Part shown: piece by piece, positions 1-11,990 of the stretch
Layout: each line of letters opens with the position of its first letter
Position numbering within the stretch: the first letter of the stretch is position 1
Assembly: GCA_026182355.1 (NCBI GenBank)
Contig: JAPFBL010000047.1
Location: 186,001 to 250,000 of the forward strand
Reading direction: 5' to 3'
DNA from: Hermatobates lingyangjiaoensis
Taxonomy: Eukaryota; Arthropoda; Insecta; Hemiptera; Hermatobatidae
Length of the DNA stretch: 64,000 nt
The notes under the pieces: generated by a model
Database searches by the model: none
The model's input: only the letters and a program-made list of their open reading frames with translations
Told to the model about the DNA's origin: nothing
Program-made: the position numbers and the translations under genes

Positions 1-1658
1 AACTAATTTAGTGCATTTAATATCTAGAAAACTGGATGCGCTAATATTAATTTTAAACAAGGCGTTATCCTCAGGAGAATCACTAGTCGGTTTGGATAAA
101 AGAAATAAGAATTGTTGAAATGATTCACTCTTTTTTCTTACTACCTTTTTTTTCCATAAACTTGGACCTCAGCTGTTAGTAAAGGTTTTTCCCTCTATTC
201 AATCTTTTTCTTCTTCTATTTATTAATATTATTATTTTATTCAATAAAAGGACAGTAATAAAATAATAAAAATAAATACTGAATAAATTACAATTATAAT
301 AAATAAATAATAGCGCTATTAATTCCCATTTATTATTGTTTATGTTATTATTTTTCTTTGGTTAGTCTTTATTTTGTCTTCATATTTTTCTACCTCTTTA
401 TCTAACTGTTTTTACCTTCCCATTCCTTCTCCTGCCTTAGTTGCACAATACCGATTTCGGTAATGATGTAACTGTTTTCAGTTGACACCTACCCAACTGA
501 CCAACATTTTCTCCCTTGATGATGAAGGATGTCAAAATATGAAGTTATTCAGACATCTTTGAAAATCAACAGGCTTTCAATGAATTAACATTAATTATGA
601 CTGAGTTATATAAGGGTTGATTTAACATTGGGTGTTTTATAGTTTGCCTTACTTAAGTTTTTTTAGTGTAGGGATTATTTTTGAATGCCTCAAATCGTAA
701 ATGTGAAGCTTTTCGTACTGTACTCGATATAGTATGCAAAATGTGATTGATCTTATGAATAAAACGTCAAGTGTTATGGTTAAGATACAAATGTTCAATT
801 TTAAATGAAGCACGCTACGTGTAAGATCACTCTTGACCCAGCATCTTAAAACTGAAAAAATCCATAATAATTATCATGTTTTCATATATTTCTCATGTTC
901 TTTAATTTCTAAACCAAAACTTTACTTGAAAAAAGTGCCTTAAATTAGATAAGCAGCATTATTGAAAGTTTAGAATTCAAAAGATTAATATTTTTTTATT
1001 CTGAGACTAGTGCAATACTGAATCTTACACTCATGGGCTAGAAATTACTTATAACTCTGCGATATAGGATGGAATATCCTTGCTCAGTTAACTTTGATGG
1101 TCGCAGACTTAAATTTTTAGTTATTAACTTGTAACATCAAACTTGTGCATTGAAAAGTCAGCAAATGATTACAGGTCAATAAAGCCTTCCGAAGGGTGAT
1201 TTTACAGTACTTGCCTCAGATTTTAATTTATATTCAGTTAGATAATTAATGAGAGGACTTAAATGAATGTTTAATGGAACACGGTTAAGGTAAATAATAT
1301 ATAGAATACGGCATGAAATAATGAAGTCTGGTGTTGAGACAAGGCTTTCAGCAAATGATGGAATTAAGATTAAGTTTTCCATCTTAAATAAATCTTTGGC
1401 GGCTATTTCTTAATTAACAAATGACTCTTGAGTTCCTATCCTTAATTTCTCAAATTAACATTTCTAAAAAAGAAGCGGAACTAGTTTATTTCGTAACTCT
1501 ACCAAATTAAGGTAGAGGATTATATTATATGCGTATTAAAAAGATATTTAAATTTAGTTACTGGCGTTATGTAAAGGAATGAAAATTTTTTAACACTAAC
1601 AGAAAAACAATTACACTATGTGTTAAAGAGTGGCCTTAAAAGTAAATTATATTCAAGA
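1..1658. other. AT-rich flank, nothing recognised
   Basis: Low-complexity AT-rich sequence with only short, stop-bounded open frames of no recognisable family. I see no repeat family or gene here. Confidence 0.6.
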
Positions 1659-1946
1659 GGACCAGGTTAGATCAATGGTTCACATATTCGCCTCTGGGCT
1701 GGTTGTCCGGGGTTTGATCCTCACCTGGTCTTCGATTTATTCAATCGGGAGGTGAATACATCTGAGTACGTCATCCCTCGGAGAGGACGTTAAGCCGTCG
1801 GTCCCAAACCTGTACAATGTCAGGTACTCGTTAAAGATTCCTATTCGAAAAGTACTTGACTTAGGCAAAATTTAGGACTCCCAATCTGTAGAATCACCGA
1901 TCGAACGTTATCACCCGTTAGGGGATCGGCTTAAACAATATAAAAA
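1659..1946 (+). repeat. tRNA-derived SINE, copy 1
   Basis: The head resembles a tRNA. GGACCAGG pairs with CACCTGGTC, and a degenerate A box and a B box (GGTTTGATCC) lie between them. The body has the hallmark phrases GGAGGTGAATA, CCCTCGGAGAGGACGTTAA and TGTCAGGTACTCGTTAAAGA, shared with the copies at 35922 and 45752. The tail (GGATCGGCTTAAACAAT) matches the tail of the 45752 copy. A box and B box are mutated, so it is probably inactive. Confidence 0.85.
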
Positions 1947-3212
1947 TGATATTCAAGTAACAAGTTTCAAAAAACTGTGGTAATAATATATGTTTTTTTA
2001 TGATGTATCTTTACCAAATTATAAAAGGTAAGACAACTTGTCATAAACATTGAAATACTGTCATATGATAAATTTAGCAACAGGAAAGAGGTGGCAGATT
2101 CTGGTAGCTGGTTTAATTAGGGTTAATGATTAAACGTTGCAATCAGATTGTATGTGGTATTAATACATTTTGAAAAATTTCAATAAAACTCTACAGACAC
2201 TAGTGTTTTATAAAGAAAACGTATTCTGAACTCGTGCTGCTCTTCTCCAGGTTACATCAGTTGTTGAGCTGGATGAGAGAGATAGAATGACTGAAGAAGA
2301 CCAACACGTTTCTTGATTTTTAAAACATTTGTATGTGTCTCTTATGCAATTTTTCCTAATTGAGTTAATATGATATAGCATCTCACTGCACAACTCTCTG
2401 CTAAACCCAAAAAGACTTGTTCAATTTTAGATTGAGGAAGTTGTGTGTTATTGCACAACTTCGCAGAGTGCATACGATTTTATTCTACCACTGAACTCTT
2501 ATTTAATGCTATTACCGTAAATCATATGAAGATTCAGTAGATCTAATTTATAATTGAAAGATTTTATAAAATATATAATCATAACCTTTCGTTTAATTAT
2601 TTTACAAACTGCCTTGCAAGAATTGTACACTATTACTAGTGGTATAACGTAAACTATTCAATCACAAGTAAAATAAGAAATTCCTTTCATGCATCTCTAT
2701 AACTGATGTAACCTTTTCCAGGTTAGATAAAACATCATGCTATTAAAGGCATTACTTTTATAAAGTTTATTTCATAAATATATATAAAATTTATTTCCCC
2801 AGAATGGGGTTAATTATTCCGTGACATGCCACGACTGTCATCGCACACGAGAGTCACCCCTATTGAGGCATTGAGAAATTACTGGTTAATACATCAAAAC
2901 AATGAAGTTGAACACATTCCTTTTAATAACTAACATCTGAACTGAAAAATAACTAGAACAACTGAAAAAGTAAAAGGTAAATCTGATTAAATAATTTTTG
3001 TAAATTTTTGACCAAGGTGGTTGCTTGCAAAAGCTGAAAACTACATATAGCAAACAATTAAAATACAAAATAAAGTTTTGAAGTGTTGAATAGAATACTA
3101 TATGTGTAATATTCTATAAAGGTGATAACTATACAACATAAGAGGTAATGTTTAGGATTCGGGTAAGTTCGGTTAGCTCCAATCCCCTTACTAAGCGCAG
3201 TTGAAATGAAAA

Positions 3213-3235
3213 CTGGAGAGTTGATAACTCTCCAG
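3213..3235. repeat. Perfect 10-bp stem, 3-nt loop hairpin
   Basis: CTGGAGAGTT and AACTCTCCAG flank a GAT loop. It sits five bases before a second hairpin. Confidence 0.8.
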
Positions 3236-3239
3236 TAAT

Positions 3240-3283
3240 CAACAATTACTCTCTAAGAAGTTGAAATTGAAGAGTAATTGTTG
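3240..3283. repeat. Perfect 13-bp inverted repeat
   Basis: CAACAATTACTCT at 3240-3252 pairs with AGAGTAATTGTTG at 3271-3283 across an 18-base loop. No known element is recognised. Confidence 0.8.
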
Positions 3284-5029
3284 AAAACTGCGTGAAAGAC
3301 CAGCAAAACTTCCACCTCAAAGGAAAAGAAACAACCATGACAAAGTTATATCATGATTGTAAATAGAAATACCATGGTTAGAAAGACATCTTGGTTAATA
3401 TATTTGGTGCAAAAAAAATGAACAATTAGAAAATCTACGTTCTTTGAGATAATATTACTGGTGAGAACTGTTTCTATATGTAATGACATTGGGAAGTAAT
3501 GTAACAGCTATATGGTTTCGCTATTGCGGACCATTCTGCTTACAAAGAGTTTTTTAAACGTATCTTAGGTTAGTTTAGGTTGCAGTGGTAACAACTATAA
3601 ACATTAAGTTGCTATAATTTATCAATCAATGTAAGCTCCAAAAAAAAATGTTTGTAGATCCAAAAAAAAAGCGAAATTTGACAGTGAGTTATTGTGAAAT
3701 TACAGTTGGATAATGAGTGATCAGTAAAGATCTCAGAAAGTGGAACAGAAAGAAATTTTTCACAAGATGCAATCTTCAAATGAGAATGACTCCACTCCTT
3801 TAGTCACAGAAAAAACAACTACATCTGAAAGTAGCCATCTTCAGTAGTTACACTCCAACCGAAAGCTTAAATACTATTTTAAAAGGTTTTCATTATTCAG
3901 TAATTAAAGGCTTTAATTTAATAGCTTACAGAAAGTACTATGAGGACACACCAACTTTGAGACTTCTACAGCTTTTCTGCGAGATCTAAAATATCCCACT
4001 AGATAAAAATAAATGAAAAAGTGACTATGGAAATATAGTTAAAAATGGAGTCCTGCGATACTATTAGGATTACAGACATCATATAAAAGGCATAATCATT
4101 CAAAAATATAAAAATAATTTCCAAGTGAATGAGTTTTTATTAATATTATAACGGAGTTATTGTTTCTGCCTGCGTTCACTGTGAGTAGATAAACCTGAAG
4201 AAAAACAGTACAAGTTTGATACGCTTTGTTTCCTTAATATAATTTGTTAGGTAGAGCCTTTTAATGAATTTTTTAGTAATGAGTAACATACCAAATAGTA
4301 ACTGATTACTCATTACAGACAGAGAAAACACCTTACATTTAAGATATCTGCAAGTTGACTTTAGTACTTTTGAGAGAATCAGGCAGCTATTCACACAGCT
4401 AGCAAAAACATACCGGATATGTTTACAGAAATGTTTAAAACAACCAAAGAGCACCACATTGAAGTGCTCCAAAGGAAGACATGAAAGTTAATTTTTTAAA
4501 GAAAACTATCCTCAAAGTTAGAAATAAGGACTATAATATTTGTTCTAAGTGGAAGTTATGTAAGAGATAAATGTACATGGATTTCTTGATAAAAATTTGG
4601 GCAATGCACACATCACTAGATGCTTGTTAACATTGGAGAGTAACAGGTTCCGAATATGATAACCCAAAATCTACATTGCAATCTTTAAACAGCTGTAACT
4701 AATTCTTTAAAAAAGTATCCATGAAAACAGGAAAAACTGTTGAATCTATTCATCATCAACACCTTATAGAGTAACTGAATCATGCATTTTAAATTGCCGT
4801 TATCTTTCTTAGATTTGTAAAAAGCTAATGTAAAAGGAAGATAAAAATTTGAGAGTAGTGGGAAAATACTACTTCCTGCAACTATTAAACATTGTTTGTT
4901 AATATGTTATATAATTTAGCCTATATACTTTTTTGTCTCTCACCAGTTTTCCCTGTTCTTGATGTATGTATATTCATATTTATATTTCAATATTGGAAAT
5001 AACAATAAAAAATTACATGCAAATTAATG

Positions 5030-5072
5030 ATATAAAAAAGGCGTTTTGAACACCTCGTGTCTTGTTACATCG
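5030..5072 (-). repeat. Degenerate hammerhead-like PLE end
   Basis: On the minus strand the order GACACGAGGTGTTCAAAACGC followed by a TTTATATC tract matches the better preserved motif at 6391-6423. The core is mutated. Confidence 0.4.
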
Positions 5073-5079
5073 ATTGTTG

Positions 5080-6010
5080 TCATGGTAGGACATCCCAATT
5101 CTTTTTCAGTTCTCACTGCGCGTTCGATAAGCGTTGTTTATATCAAAAATGTATATGTGGAGTTTCTTGTAATTAAATTATAATTCTTATAGTTCTTATA
5201 ATGTCCTATACATGATGGAATACCACACAGACGATGATTGTACAATTTCTGAATTACATAAAAACTTTCAAAACCCACTCATGAGCTTATGGCATATAAG
5301 ACTTATGGTAACTAGTTATTTACAGGTTTTTTTTATCATTAGTTTATTACTTACCTAAGCTAGTCAAATGTTTGATAAAGTATATGTTCTCTTTTTTAAA
5401 GTAACATTCAAATAGATATAGTATATAGTTTAAGTTAGACAGGCATTCCCTATCCAGGAAATATTTTATTGACAAAAATAAAGTTTTAATATACATCATT
5501 GGGAGAAACAATAATCACGTTTATGTTAAGAAGGCATAGTGTTAGGAAAATGTAAAGACAATAGAGAATTCATAAATAATAATTGGTCACTTTCATTGAT
5601 TAAAGAAGCCTACAAAGATAAGGGAAGAAATGGACCAAGCTGCTGCAAATGTCGGATATAATGACCTTACAAAGCTATCTGAAACAAAACAAACATCGTT
5701 ATGCGAGTCGTGACTCCTTCTTTCCAAATGATGTTTACCTCCGAGTGAATCCCAACTTACTCCTCCTGCTCTTGTTTACACTCTTTCTTTTATTCATAAC
5801 TTCACTCGTTTGGAAATAACCAAACCACAGAGGGCTAATATAATCATTTCCTTATCAACACATTATTTCATTAGATATGTTTAACCTATTGTTATAAATA
5901 AAGAATGGAATGGAAGAAGAATATTAAGAAACATATTTTTTTTACCCTCAACCTAATTGAATCAAATAACAGAGTTGATATTTTCTTATTTTATATATTC
6001 TTTCACCAGC
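5080..6010. other. AT-rich stretch, nothing recognised
   Basis: No coding similarity or repeat was seen. The 5620-5780 part is somewhat less AT-rich but gives no readable frame. Confidence 0.5.
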
Positions 6011-6014
6011 AGTG

Positions 6015-6320
6015 AATCATGAAATTGTACTATTTGGTGGTAGTAACTTGAGGGATAGGAATTTTTGTTAAGAAATACAGGAGAGCATGTATCCTGCTTC
6101 AAGGCGAATGTTACATCAACACATTTCTGTTAATTGATACATATTCTCCAACTCTTTAACCAGGATTCTAAAAGGTTTAAGTTTTTTTAAATGTGTTAGG
6201 ATGCTGTATCAGGACACTTAGCTGACGAAAGGATTGTCAGCGAAGTTTTCTATTACAGTATGAGAGATAATGGAATGTCAAATGTGTAGATGGAATAAAG
6301 GACTGGCCCATGTAAATGTT
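6015..6320 (-). pseudogene. Jockey-type LINE RT fragment, copy 1
   Basis: The minus-strand translation begins PVLYSIYT.DIPLS, and the segment ends upstream of the KYLG motif, as in jockey-clade reverse transcriptases. It is base-for-base similar to 8345-8660, so it is a second copy of the same element. Frameshifts and stops interrupt it. Both copies lie on the same strand about 2.3 kb apart. Confidence 0.75.
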
Positions 6321-6390
6321 TATTTTTTTTATTGTAGGGTAAAAATCTAATGAAATGGTCTCCATATATAAAAATTTTAATGATATAAAC

Positions 6391-6423
6391 AACGCGTTTC
6401 GAACACGTAGTGTTCTTCCTCAG
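6391..6423 (-). ncRNA. Hammerhead-like ribozyme motif (solo PLE end)
   Basis: Read on the minus strand: CTGAGGA, a 6-bp stem GAACAC/GTGTTC with loop TAC, then GAAA and the self-complementary CGCG. This is the CUGANGA-stem II-GAAA order of hammerhead cores. PLEs are known to carry hammerheads. One extra base lies between the core and stem II compared with the canonical fold, and stem I is weak, so catalytic activity is uncertain. A short TATATA run lies about 15 bases beyond it. Confidence 0.5.
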
Positions 6424-6904
6424 TTTTTTACCCTACAATGAGTAAATACCACATAATAACTGATTGCACTACAGTATTTTTTTTATGTATATGTAGGTAA
6501 AGCCAGTTATCTTTTGTCTCAATTTGCAGTATGTGGTGTCACATTCAAATGAATCAAATAGTCATTGCATTGTTCATTAGTTACGATAAGTGTCAAATGA
6601 CATTTTAAATTGTCAAAATTCTGATCAATCACATTGAAACACTAATGAACATACACCAACTAGACATTTACATCAAAAATGATTAATTTTGCAGGTTATT
6701 TAAAAAAATTTGAGACATATATAGGAAATAAAATATCAAACAAATTAATAGATTGACCTATGTTGGTTAGATAGAATCCCCTGGGTAGATTCGTTTGCAG
6801 AGTTCTTGAAGTGAATATACATGATCACTTAGATTTTGCTTCTGATTTTGAGCAATGGGTTCCAGTTTTATAATCTGACGCGTTATAAATACTAATGAAA
6901 AGTG

Positions 6905-7690
6905 GGTAAGCAATTAAATTTTTATGTGGATACCTGGAAACAAGGGAACACCAGGGAATGAGTTAGTAAACAAATTTGAAATAATTTTGAAGCATAAAAA
7001 TATCCTGGAGTCCTCAACGTTGTTTCACTACCTCTTCAGCATCTACAGGAGTGGAAGTAGAAAATATATCAAGAAGAAAAGATTTAATGGATGGTAAGAA
7101 CAACCGGGTCGAATTTGGCTTCAAAGGTCATTCCAATTGAACTACATTTGCAGTGAATACATTATTATATCTTCAAAGGGATAATTTGAAAATACATGTA
7201 GATCGTATTAGAAATTGGTTAGTTAACTACTGTGAATGGATGCTGTAATTGACACCATACGATGAATTCATACTGTCTATCCATAATAGATAGAAAGCTT
7301 TGATCACATTATACCTAATTGGGCAATCTGATTAGAGATGATAAAGTTTTTGTCTACTCATACCTAACACTATAGACGTGAGATATAGTTCTCTATTTAT
7401 GTACATTTATGAAGGAGTTCTTACATATGTACGAGTGCTAAGAGATTTAGGCCCTCAGTTTAATATTTTCAATAACATGTCAAATTGATCAATGATTTCA
7501 AGTTTCTTTAACTGATGAAATTGTTATACCCACATGTCAACAAATGATACTTAATAGATTAATATGTATTTTCTGCCACATAACAACAAAACAAAAAAGA
7601 GTTGGTTATCAACGAGTGTGATATTATGTTTACTTATAGTAAAGTTAGGTATAGACCACTCCAGATTTTTTATATAGAAAATCACTTTTA
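6905..7690 (+). pseudogene. I/R1-type LINE, 3' part (RNase H remnant and 3' UTR)
   Basis: A broken frame reads close to W.PGNKGTPGNELVNKF, the RNase H signature of I/R1/jockey-group LINEs. The rest follows the same order as the copy at 16840-18672: a region ending in a GGCCCTCAGTTT-like phrase, then a 3' UTR with GCCACAT and AACGAGTGTGATATTATG. It ends in TTACTTATAGTAAAGTTAGG and CCACTCCAGATTTTTT. The reading frame is destroyed by many stops. Confidence 0.7.
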
Positions 7691-7958
7691 ATCAAAATTT
7701 AAAAATACGCTGTTTTTTTAAAATTTATTTTACATAGTCATAACAACGTAAATGTAACATTACCAGTGAAAATGATGAATGAAATATATAAACTTCCACA
7801 TGGAAGCAGGAGGGAAGAAATAATACAGCGATTTTCTTGTCGTGAAAAATAAGTTATAAAATTAGATTAAATTTATAAGTTACTAGAATAATTCACATTA
7901 ATAAGTCTCTTGGCCACTTTCTCTTCAGTCATCTTTGGGGATTTCCTGAGATATTTGT

Positions 7959-8680
7959 TTAGGAGATGTTTAGGACTAAGGGATTATTACTGTTAAAAAG
8001 ATTTTTGTGGAAGGCTTTGTAGCGAGATATTGCCACTTGATAAACTGTTGAAATCCTAAGGTCTGAATAGATTGTTTGATTTAGTATGTAGAAAGGATAA
8101 TGAAGAATTTTTCTAAGAATTTTTGAATGAAGAGCATGGTTCCTCTGGGCATAGTTAGGTTTTGGTACTGCCCATATCTCAATACTGTAAGTCCAAGTAG
8201 GCATAATCATACATTTTTGTAGTAATAGTTTATTGACAGTTGTTAATTTGGAACAATTATCAAGTAAGTAAATTAAAAGCCTATAGCGTTTGTTTGTTCT
8301 GTTCTTTTCATTTTGGTATGGGGAGCCCAAGTAAGACATCTGTCAAGGTGCAGTCCTAAGTATTTGGTGGTAGTAGCTTGAGGGATAGGAATTTCGTAAA
8401 GAAAGACAGGAGAACATGTATCCTGCCTCAAAGTGAATGTTACTCGTACATGAACACTTCTCTGTTCATTGAAACTTATTATCCAACTTTTTAACCAGGA
8501 TTCTTAAATGTTTAAGTGTTTTTGAATGTAGTAGGACACAAGCTGTCTTAGGACACATATTTAAGAAAAGGATTGTCTTGTCATCAGTGAATGTGGCTAG
8601 GACAGTGTGGGGAGATAATGGAATGTCAGATGTGTAGATGGAATAAAGGACTGATCCAAATATGCTTCCTGAGAGTACAT
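7959..8680 (-). pseudogene. Jockey-type LINE reverse transcriptase, C-terminal half, copy 2
   Basis: On the minus strand, in order: GSVLYSIYTSDIPLS; ATFTDDKTILF at about 8570-8600 (the catalytic FADD box, here FTDD); VTFTLR; IPQATTTKYLGLHLDR (about 8345-8400); then a 126-residue open stretch at 8339-7959. That stretch reads YRLLIYLL, NKLLLQKCMIMPTWTYSIEIW, IYSDLRI and NPLVLNIS. These are the thumb and connection motifs of jockey-clade RT, running to the usual C-terminus. Several frameshifts separate the blocks and the N-terminal half is missing, so this is a dead 5'-truncated copy. A second copy lies at 6015-6320. Confidence 0.88.
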
Positions 8681-8689
8681 CTGCTTTAA

Positions 8690-9480
8690 TCGGACGCTAA
8701 TGTTAAAGAAATAACTTTAAATAACTGAATTCTGATATTGAATCTGAATTTGTGATCAAAGCATAGTTTTATTAACGGAGAAACCTTCAAGGGCATGCGT
8801 CCAACGATTTCCAGAAGTTTATCTGGCATGAACAGATTAAGAAGACATATGCGACACACCGACAAACATCCATTTTTATTTTTTACATAATAGAATAAAG
8901 TAAGATAATAATAAAATGAAACATTGAAATATCCCATTTAATAGTTGTGCAGTATTGTGTTACGCTCATTATCTTAACAGGATGTAAAGTAAATTTCCTT
9001 TCCTGGTCTATACGGTTTCTCAAAGGGTTGTTATTTTTACTTTGATGAGAAAAACAAAAAATCCATTTTTCCTTATAGCGTAAGTGACGCTCTTATGTTT
9101 CAAAGTAAGTTAAAAGGCGAGTGAGTGGATTAGAAAGTTCTTCTAACTCCTTAAACAAAAATACTTAACTAATGTAGCACAAACGTAAAGTAGCATATAA
9201 ATTCTAAAACATAAAGTACCTATCTTTTGCTCTATTTTATAGTATGTATTGAATAACTCAAAATTGCCCTCAAAATATAACTCATTATTCAATTTATCTA
9301 TTTTAATGTGGTCTTTCAATTCCGCCAGTTTTAGTAAAAATATAATAATTGTTATGTTATAATTTTAGGAGTAACAACTGATAGAATTTAATTCCTAAAT
9401 TACTGAATCATGACTTAATAGAAGAATCAAGAATATTATTTTCTTGCACTTTTTCTTTTGATTTTAAGAAAGAAGGTGAA
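8690..9480. other. AT-rich stretch, nothing recognised
   Basis: No gene or repeat family was identified between the jockey fragment and the gypsy remnant. Confidence 0.5.
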
Positions 9481-9539
9481 AGAAGAACACCTTTATATGA
9501 AGATTATTGTGTGTAAACCGCAATAATTCCCAGAATAGA

Positions 9540-11220
9540 ATATCTGTTTGCGAATGTTAGTGATTGTGGTTGGTTTAGACCTTTGGATATTAGTTGAGCT
9601 TTCTGGTTTGTACCAATTAGAGAAAAAACAGAGAAAGCTGCAGTTATAACTCAAAAAGGATACTGGAAATGGAAAGTACATCAATTTTCTTTTAAAAAAT
9701 CACCATCTATTTTGTAAAAAACTTTGACCAGTATACTGCCTAAGCATTAGTCAGAAAAATTTGTTGATTACATAGATGATATTTTGATATTTTATCTAAT
9801 ATTTTATACACATGTTGATAAAATAAGACTAGAATTTAATAAATCAGGAAAGAAGGGGCAAAGCTAAAATTAAAGAAAGGTGATTTTACTATTTATTCAT
9901 TATAATATTTAAGATATTTAATTGAAAATAGTATGGTTTTCCAATTACTGTTAATCTCATAGCAATTAAAGTGTTTTAAAGACCTACGACAAATACTCGA
10001 CAATGTTTAGGGAAGCTTATTTTATCCTAATTTATAGGCAATTGTACCCAATCGTTAGCCTGACTGCATAAAAAAATCAAAAAATTGTTTGATCTTTTTC
10101 AAAGAATAACTTTAAAAAAATCAACCAGCATATATGTTTTACACCAATCTTAGCCATTTCTTATAACCATAAAGAGGTTACAAAAAATTAACATTAACCT
10201 GTGGTTATAGAAACAGGTGCAAGTCAATCAGACCTTGGGTAGTATGAGAAGTGGACTCTATGTCCAAACATCTTCCAAGTTTAGAATGAGGATGACTGTA
10301 AACGATAGTCATCATGATCTAATTAGAAAAAATATTAAGAATCGGAAAGCAATTAAACATAAAACTGAAAAATCAAAAAGCATTTTTACACATTGTAAAT
10401 TGTAAATTAAGCCGGAATTTGTTAAAAAATAGAATTATTTATGACCCAAGTCATTTGGATTATATTTGATGCATAAAATACACCAATTTTACGAACACTT
10501 CGGTGCTAAAATAATAGCTCATAGGATAAGATCTTTTACAATTTCAAGAGTATGGATAAACTGATAAGTCAGTTTTGCTGAACTTGTGAAGTCTGCGTAA
10601 AATATAAATCAAGAACGAAGAGGGCAATAGGATTGATTTCTAACTTGGTCCAGCTAAATATCCATTTCATATCACGTCTATAGACAGGACTGGTGCTTTA
10701 GAGGTAATTGATCTGAAAAGAAATATATACATTTACTAATCGATCATTTTATCAGATTCCAACTGAATTCAACTATTGAACAAGATGGATGTAGAAAAAC
10801 TTTTCAAACTTCTAGAACTTGGAACACTTGAAAATGAAATTACATAATTGTTAATAGATCAATACAATCGTTTTGATTCTTTTCAATTTAAAAATTATTT
10901 AAAAAAAAATCAATGTAGAATTGATTTTTACATCAGTTGATAATTTACTGTGTAATGGGCTCAATTAACTTTTAAACCAAAATACGATGTAAACCAAACG
11001 AGGACATTGGGAAACCATGAGCAACAATAACATAGAGGAGAATATACGATTCATATCACTTGCAGATTTTCACCTACACACCTCTTACAAGGAGAACAGT
11101 CTGAAATTCTACCAGCCAAGTTGATGCAACTGTCTGACTTGGAAATAAATAGAAGAAAATATCTGAATATTCAAAGGACACTTTTGAGAGAAATTAAAGA
11201 AGATTAGGAGGGAGTATGAA
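9540..11220 (+). pseudogene. Decayed Ty3/gypsy retrotransposon pol (RT, RNase H, integrase)
   Basis: Blocks in the plus frames follow the gypsy pol order. FWFVPIREKTEKAAVIT and FSFKKSPS lead to VDYIDDILIF, with the YIDD catalytic box at 9769-9780. Then come LRQIL and YRQLYP connection motifs and an RNase H-like ETGASQSDLG (about 10210). The integrase zinc-binding region has HKIHQFYEHFGAK (about 10470) and TCEVC (about 10580). An integrase-core-like stretch near 10680 and a C-terminal SEILPAKLMQLS segment follow near 11090. Stops and frameshifts break every block. No LTRs were found by eye, so the ends are unknown. Confidence 0.82.
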
Positions 11221-11739
11221 TTCATAGATGACAATGTGAATGGCAAAGTTCAACAAATACAAAATCTGTACGATATGTATAGTGTAGGCTGCCATAATCT
11301 ATGAATGAAATAGGACAAGTAAGCTAAGATAGGAAATGCATAAGTCCCATGGCTGCAAGTTAACATCTTACTTTTTTTCCTCTGGAAAAAAGTTACACCT
11401 CCTCTAGCTGATGTAATTTAATACGTTCCATATTAATTAAGTTTTTTTTGTCATTGATACCACAATTAATTATTCTTGGACAAGTATAAATATTCCCTGT
11501 TATATAAAAAAGAATATCTGTAGTAAGGACTACATGGGACCATCTTCAGTGCTAGAGAATAGTGCAATAAATTTTAAAGGATAAAATAAATAAAAAAATG
11601 TTAAAACGATAATTAAATATACATGTACAGCAATAACAGGACATAATACAATAGAAGAGGAAAATATGGCCATAAGGTTAATAATGTTTTAATAATTTTT
11701 AAAAACAATAGATTAAATGAGATTCAGTATCAAAATTGG

Positions 11740-11990
11740 GTGTTTATAAAAGGTTACCTGACAAAAAGGGAGTGTTTAGCTGCCATTAGGGAGCAGTGCA
11801 GGGGTATTGATGGCAGGAAGAGTTCTGAGGAGAAATCAAGGTAAAGGAGGCTATGTCACAAGTACTCGAGGTCTCCAGGCTAGCTTGCTTTCATACCCCT
11901 ACGTCAACTCTCATACTCATACAACTACGTCCCAGCACTCTCCGCAGCAGCACCCACAACGCCCTAACTAGGTGGACACGTAGCCAGTAT
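11740..11990. other. GC-richer block of unknown nature
   Basis: This block is clearly less AT-rich than its surroundings and contains runs such as GCAGCAGCACCCACAACGCC. It gives no recognisable protein. It lies 3 kb upstream of the proposed first exon and could be an older exon, UTR or repeat. Confidence 0.3.

Larger units (their letters stand above)
1947..5000. other. AT-rich flank with two hairpins and a SINE-tail fragment
   Basis: No gene is recognised. Around 3562-3585 the sequence TTAGGTTAGTTTAGGTTGCAG is the reverse complement of the CTGCAACCTAACC tail of the SINE at 35922, so a minus-strand SINE remnant is likely. Two perfect hairpins lie at 3213-3235 and 3240-3283. Confidence 0.5.

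Noticed and set aside
4176..4472. 98-codon minus-strand open frame
   Set aside because: AT-driven hydrophobic composition without motifs; nothing supports expression.
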